Below are positions 5,851 to 9,588 of a DNA stretch of 9,588 nt, one piece after another. Each line of letters begins with the position of its first letter. Positions within the stretch are counted from its first letter, which is position 1. The notes beneath the pieces are model-generated. The model made no database searches, was not told the origin of the DNA, and was given only the letters and a program-made list of their open reading frames with translations. Source of the stretch: Planctomycetota bacterium (GTDB lineage Bacteria > Planctomycetota > Phycisphaerae > UBA1845 > UTPLA1). Both the position numbers and the translations under genes were made by a program. The stretch covers positions 1-9,588 of the forward strand of contig JAPULF010000058.1 in NCBI GenBank assembly GCA_027295245.1, read 5' to 3'.

Positions 5851-5885
5851 ATGAACCCCAACGATTCCGTGGGAGCAACTTGGAT

Positions 5886-6824
5886 ATGGCGTACCTTGTA
5901 ACCGGCGGCGCCGGGTTCATCGGCTCGCACCTTGTGGAAAAACTGGTCGGCGACAACGCCCGCGTTCGAGTCCTCGACAACTTCACCACCGGCAAGCGCG
6001 AAAACATCGCCCCGTTCCTCGACCGCATTGAGTTGATCGAAGGCGACATCGCCGATCCGGACATCTGCCGCCGGTCGTGTGACGGCGTCGAAGTCGTCTT
6101 CCATCAGGCGGCCATGCCATCGGTCCCGAAGTCGGTCGAGGATCCGGTCACCAGCCATCGCACGAATATCGACGGCACCTTCAATCTGTTGGTTGCCGCC
6201 CGCGACGCAGGCGTTCGGCGCTTCGTCTACGCGGCCAGCAGCTCCGCGTACGGGGAAACCGAAACACTTCCGAAGATCGAGTCGATACTCCCGGACCCGC
6301 TCAGTCCGTATGGCGTACAAAAACTGACCGGTGAACAGTACTGCACCGTATTTGCAAAGTGCTACGGTCTTTCCACGCTCTCGCTTCGCTACTTCAACGT
6401 GTTCGGCCCGCGGCAGGACCCGAAAAGCCAATACGCCGCCGCCATTCCGGCGTTCATCACTGCGATCCTGAGGGACGAGGCGCCCCTCGTCTACGGCGAC
6501 GGGGAACAAACCCGGGACTTCACGCACATCGACAACGTGGTACACGCCAACATGCTGGCCGCCCGGGCCGACGAAACGCAGGGAGAAGTGATGAACGCCG
6601 CGTGCGGCGAGCGCATCACGATCAACGAAGTCATCGCCGAGATCAATCGCGTGTTGGGTAAGCAGGTTAAGTCCAAACACGTCGACGAGCGTGCCGGCGA
6701 CATCAAGCACTCCTGGGCCGACATTGGCCTCGCGGAACGTCTGATCGGGTTCAAACCGCTGGTCAGCTTCGCCGAGGGTTTGCGAAGCGTCATCGACTGG
6801 TACAAGGAGAATCCGGAACGCTAA
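5886..6824 (+). CDS. NAD-dependent UDP-sugar 4-epimerase (GalE/WbpP-like extended SDR)
   Basis: Extended short-chain dehydrogenase of 312 residues, expected to interconvert UDP-glucose and UDP-galactose or their N-acetyl forms through a 4-keto intermediate in the cytoplasm. The NAD-binding motif is TGGAGFIG (6-13), with Asp31 in VLDNF likely to bind the adenosine ribose. Catalytic residues are in AASSSAYG (116-123) and SPYGVQK (140-146), Tyr142 and Lys146. The block RYFNVFGPRQDPKSQYAA (from about 168) and GDGEQTRDFTHIDNVV after it resemble WbpP-type UDP-GlcNAc 4-epimerases more than E. coli GalE, but substrate cannot be fixed from sequence, so no symbol is given. A TTG at 5880 could start the frame two residues earlier; ATG 5886 is preferred because GGGAG (5871-5875) is ten nt before it and the fold begins directly with AYLVTGG. 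It is followed after 21 nt by the phosphorylase gene, suggesting one operon. The product could feed surface polysaccharide or lipopolysaccharide. Confidence 0.9.
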   Translation: MAYLVTGGAGFIGSHLVEKLVGDNARVRVLDNFTTGKRENIAPFLDRIELIEGDIADPDICRRSCDGVEVVFHQAAMPSVPKSVEDPVTSHRTNIDGTFNLLVAARDAGVRRFVYAASSSAYGETETLPKIESILPDPLSPYGVQKLTGEQYCTVFAKCYGLSTLSLRYFNVFGPRQDPKSQYAAAIPAFITAILRDEAPLVYGDGEQTRDFTHIDNVVHANMLAARADETQGEVMNAACGERITINEVIAEINRVLGKQVKSKHVDERAGDIKHSWADIGLAERLIGFKPLVSFAEGLRSVIDWYKENPER

Positions 6825-6845
6825 GGCGGGTCGGCCGAATACGCC

Positions 6846-9401
6846 ATGAACAAGCTTCGAACTTACACCGTGGTGCCCGCCCTGCCCGAGCCGCTCAAAC
6901 GGCTGCGCGAACTGTCCTACAATCTGTGGTGGAGTTGGCACCCCGACGCCTTGGAAATGTTCCGGCGATTGGACGTCGAACTCTGGAACGACGTCGTGCA
7001 AAACCCGGTCCAGTTTCTGACGCACGTCGCCCAGAAACGTCTCGACCAGGCGGCCTCGGACGACGCCTACCTCGCGCACATGAATCGCGTGCTGCAGGCA
7101 TTTGACTCGTACATGACGAGTGAAACCTGGTTCAGCCGAAAACACGCCGAATTCGTGGACTCGCGGATTGCCTACTTCTCCATGGAGTTCGGCGTGCATG
7201 AATCTCTGCCGATCTACTCGGGCGGCCTCGGCGTCCTGGCGGGCGACCACCTGAAGAGTGCCAGCGACCTGGGCGTGCCGTTGGTCGCAATGGGCGTGCT
7301 GTATCGCCAGGGCTACTTCCAGCAACGCCTGACAAACGACGGCTGGCAACTCGAGGAATACCACGCCATCGATGTATCGGCGGCGCCGCTGATGCCGGTC
7401 GTCCGGCCCGACGGCGAGCGCCTGACCGTTGAAATCCCCATCGGCCCCCGTAGCGTGACCCTGCAGGCATGGAAGACGCAGGTCGGCCGCGTTTCGCTGT
7501 ATTTGCTCGATGCCGAGGTATCGGCCAACGATCCGCACGATCGCGAGATTACCTGTCGTCTCTACGCCGGGGACGATGAAATGCGAATTCGCCAGGAAGT
7601 CGCCCTGGGAATAGGCGGCTTCCGCATGCTGGAGAAACTGGGCATTTCCGCCGCCGTCTTTCACATGAACGAGGGACACTCCGCGTTTCTCGCGGTCGAA
7701 CGAATTCGCCAGCGCATGGAGGTTGAATCGCTCACCTTTGCCGAGGCCCGCGAAGCAATCGTCCCGAGCAACGTCTTCACCACCCATACCCCCGTGCCCG
7801 CCGGCATCGATTCCTTCAAGCCCGAACTGCTGCACAAATACCTCGATCCGTACCTGCCGGCCATCGGCATGAGCCCCAAGGACTTCATGGCCCTCGGCCG
7901 GCGCGACGCCTCCAACATCGACGAACCGTTCTCGATGGCCGTGCTGGCACTTCGCCTGGCCGGGGCCTCGAACGGCGTGAGCGCCCTGCACGGCCACGTG
8001 TCGCGCGAGATGTGGCACAGCGTCTGGCCCGGGGCACCGCGAGACGAGGTCCCCCTGACGTCGATCACGAATGGCATCCACATCAACTCCTGGATGTCGC
8101 CGGAAATGTCCGATCTCCTGCACCGCTACCTCGGCCCCAAGTGGGCCGAAGACCCAGTCAATCACGACGCGTGGCTGCAAGTCGACGAAATCCCCGATCT
8201 CGAACTCTGGCGAACGCACGAAAAATGCCGAGTAGAATTGGTCGCCTACACCCGCAAGCGTATCAAGGAACAGTTCCGCCGGCGCGGCGCCCCGCCCGCG
8301 GAAATCAAGTCCGCCGGCGAACTTCTCGACCCCGAGGCCCTCACCATCGGCTTCGCCCGCCGGTTTGCACCCTACAAACGCGGCGCCCTTATCTTCCGCG
8401 ACCCCGAACGCCTCAAGTCGATGGTGGCTCACCCGGAACGCCCGGTCCAATTTATCTTCGCCGGCAAGGCCCACCCCCGCGACGCCCGAGGCAAGGAAAT
8501 CGTCAAACAAATCTTGACCTTCGCCAAGCTCCCCGAGTTTCGGCGGAGAATCGTCTTCCTCGAAAACTACGACATCTCCGTCGCGCGGAGGCTCGTCCAG
8601 GGTGTCGATGTCTGGCTGAACAACCCCATCAAACCCCGCGAGGCATCCGGCACCAGCGGCATGAAGGTCCCCCCCAACGGCGGCATCAACCTCTCCGTCC
8701 TCGACGGCTGGTGGCCCGAGGCGTACGACGGCGAAAACGGCTGGGCCGTGGGCGACGGCCAGATCTACGAAGACCCCGACTACCAGGACTACGTCGAGGG
8801 CGAAGCCATCTACGACCTCCTGGAAAAGGAAATCATCCCGGCGTTTTACGACCGCGGCCCCGACGGACTCCCCCGCCGATGGATCGCCCGAATGAAGGCC
8901 TCCATGCGCACCATCTGCCCGATGTTCAACTCCAACCGCATGCTGGAGGAATACACCAACCGCCTCTACGTCCCGGCCGCCCGGCGATGGAGACACATGT
9001 CGAAAGACAACTTCGCCGCCACCAAGGCCCTCGCCCGGTGGAAGCACGAGTTGATCGCGCATTGGTCGGAGGTCCGCGTCGAACACGTGGAGGCGGAAGA
9101 CCCCGGCGAACTGCCCGTCGGCGCCTACCTCGGGGTCAAGGCCAGGGTCCACCTGGGCCGGGTAAGCCCCGACGAGGTCGCGGTGGAACTCTATCACGGG
9201 CGCGTGGACCCCAGCGGCCAACTGGTCGAGGGTCGCAGCGAGCCCATGACCCTCAGCGAAAAGCTCGAGAACGGCAGCTCGGCATTCATCGGGCGAATCC
9301 CCTGCGTCCAAAGCGGCCAACACCAATTCGCCGTCCGGATCCTCCCCCAACACCCCGACCTCGCCCACCGCTTCGACACCGGCCTGATACTTTGGGGATA
9401 G
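6846..9401 (+). CDS. glgP: Alpha-glucan (glycogen/maltodextrin) phosphorylase, GlgP type
   Basis: PLP-dependent GT35 enzyme of 851 residues that releases glucose-1-phosphate from the non-reducing ends of alpha-1,4-glucan in the cytoplasm. It belongs to the bacterial and archaeal subfamily that carries an N-terminal DUF3417-like domain (about 1-115, with LSYNLWWSWHPDA at 23-35), not the shorter-start E. coli MalP type. Core motifs are YFSMEFGVHESLPIYSGGLG (110-129), FHMNEGHSAF (272-281), TTHTPVPAGID, SITNGIHINSW, RFAPYKR and EASGTSGMKVPPNGGINLSV, where Lys607 is the predicted Schiff-base lysine for PLP. About 110 residues beyond the core (from roughly 740) are beta-rich in appearance, as in this subfamily. 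The gene begins 21 nt after the epimerase and has no obvious Shine-Dalgarno, so coupling with the upstream gene is likely. Its glucose-1-phosphate product could supply UDP-glucose, which the epimerase uses. No allosteric site can be identified by eye. Confidence 0.95.
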   Translation: MNKLRTYTVVPALPEPLKRLRELSYNLWWSWHPDALEMFRRLDVELWNDVVQNPVQFLTHVAQKRLDQAASDDAYLAHMNRVLQAFDSYMTSETWFSRKHAEFVDSRIAYFSMEFGVHESLPIYSGGLGVLAGDHLKSASDLGVPLVAMGVLYRQGYFQQRLTNDGWQLEEYHAIDVSAAPLMPVVRPDGERLTVEIPIGPRSVTLQAWKTQVGRVSLYLLDAEVSANDPHDREITCRLYAGDDEMRIRQEVALGIGGFRMLEKLGISAAVFHMNEGHSAFLAVERIRQRMEVESLTFAEAREAIVPSNVFTTHTPVPAGIDSFKPELLHKYLDPYLPAIGMSPKDFMALGRRDASNIDEPFSMAVLALRLAGASNGVSALHGHVSREMWHSVWPGAPRDEVPLTSITNGIHINSWMSPEMSDLLHRYLGPKWAEDPVNHDAWLQVDEIPDLELWRTHEKCRVELVAYTRKRIKEQFRRRGAPPAEIKSAGELLDPEALTIGFARRFAPYKRGALIFRDPERLKSMVAHPERPVQFIFAGKAHPRDARGKEIVKQILTFAKLPEFRRRIVFLENYDISVARRLVQGVDVWLNNPIKPREASGTSGMKVPPNGGINLSVLDGWWPEAYDGENGWAVGDGQIYEDPDYQDYVEGEAIYDLLEKEIIPAFYDRGPDGLPRRWIARMKASMRTICPMFNSNRMLEEYTNRLYVPAARRWRHMSKDNFAATKALARWKHELIAHWSEVRVEHVEAEDPGELPVGAYLGVKARVHLGRVSPDEVAVELYHGRVDPSGQLVEGRSEPMTLSEKLENGSSAFIGRIPCVQSGQHQFAVRILPQHPDLAHRFDTGLILWG

Positions 9402-9507
9402 GTCGGGCGATCGGATTCGGTCCGGCCGGAGTCGCGCCGTCCGGAGAGTCCGCGGGGGATCGTCCGCGACCTGCGGCGCGGCGGGGAGAGCAGGTGACGG
9501 CAGTCGT
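9402..9507. other. Intergenic region downstream of glgP
   Basis: No gene is supported here. The stretch is very GC-rich and contains CGCGCCG and CGGCGCG, a seven-bp pair separated by a long loop, plus the short palindrome TCCGGCCGGA. There is no clean stem with a T-run, so I do not call a terminator. A frame running through it on the plus strand continues from inside glgP in another phase and is an artefact. Confidence 0.4.
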
Positions 9508-9588
9508 TCACGGGTCGAGCTCGATGCTGTGGGGGTTGGCGTAGATTCTGGCGATTGCCTCGTGAACGGATCCGGGCTTTGCCCGCGC
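9508..9588 (-). CDS. Possible 3' end of a convergent gene (partial, 26 codons)
   Basis: Reading the minus strand from the window edge, one frame gives a peptide containing SVHEAIARIYANPHSIELDP, then TGA at 9510-9508. HEAIARIYA looks like an amphipathic helix, and the ending is what a real C-terminus might look like. The other two minus frames either run on without a stop through the intergenic region or give an unlikely composition. The gene would converge on glgP with a 106-nt gap. Too little is present to name it, and chance cannot be excluded. Confidence 0.33.
   Translation of the reverse strand, partial: ARAKPGSVHEAIARIYANPHSIELDP

Noticed and set aside
5808..9368. A 1186-codon open frame on the minus strand, antisense to the epimerase and glgP
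   Set aside because: Its composition (rich in Asp, Gly, Val, Ala, Arg, His) shows no family motif, and it mirrors the codon pattern of two clearly real plus-strand genes. Long stop-free antisense frames are expected in GC-rich genes with strong third-position bias.
9565..9588. Short hairpin (GGGC, AAA loop, GCCC) at the window end as a terminator
   Set aside because: The stem is four to five bp, there is no T-run, and it lies inside the possible partial gene.

Overview
The window is a gene-dense, GC-rich stretch of bacterial chromosome. It carries eight confident or fairly confident genes, one further small gene that is plausible, and no sign of mobile DNA, CRISPR or RNA genes. The set suggests a Gram-negative-type bacterium with lipid A (LpxI), futalosine-pathway menaquinone (MqnA, MqnC), an exosortase-locus-type polysaccharide deacetylase, an L,D-transpeptidase lipoprotein and a GlgP-type glucan phosphorylase. 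This mix, together with many starts that lack a strong Shine-Dalgarno sequence, fits a planctomycete or another PVC-group lineage best. That placement is inference from gene content only.

Layout. Positions 97-1745 (+) hold two cell-surface genes: a NodB-like deacetylase of the XrtA/PEP-CTERM locus type, then a lipoprotein L,D-transpeptidase. They converge, across a 68-nt gap holding a nested hairpin, on a two-gene minus-strand operon at 1814-3816. In it mqnA is translated first and its stop overlaps the mqnC start in an ATGA. Upstream of mqnA is a TATAAT promoter. Beyond it, on the plus strand, lies a 54-residue acidic hydrophobic small gene (4033-4197). A DinB/DUF1572-like gene (4250-4777, minus) converges on the small gene and diverges from lpxI (4834-5715, plus). 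The short gap between them holds overlapping promoter elements, and the DinB-like transcript is predicted to be leaderless. After a 170-nt leader region with a good sigma70-type promoter and two hairpins come an NAD-dependent sugar-nucleotide 4-epimerase (5886-6824) and a large alpha-glucan phosphorylase (6846-9401), 21 nt apart and probably one operon. The last 187 nt contain no complete gene; the final 81 may be the 3' end of a convergent minus-strand gene.

Themes. Envelope building links the deacetylase, the transpeptidase, LpxI and the epimerase (polysaccharide, peptidoglycan, lipid A, sugar nucleotides). The epimerase and the phosphorylase together suggest traffic between stored glucan, glucose-1-phosphate and UDP-sugars. 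MqnA and MqnC supply two steps of menaquinone synthesis. I see no unmistakable novel multi-gene system. The items most worth a second look are the unannotated small acidic protein, the leaderless extended -10 promoters, the proline-rich insertion in MqnC and the structured leader of the epimerase-phosphorylase operon.
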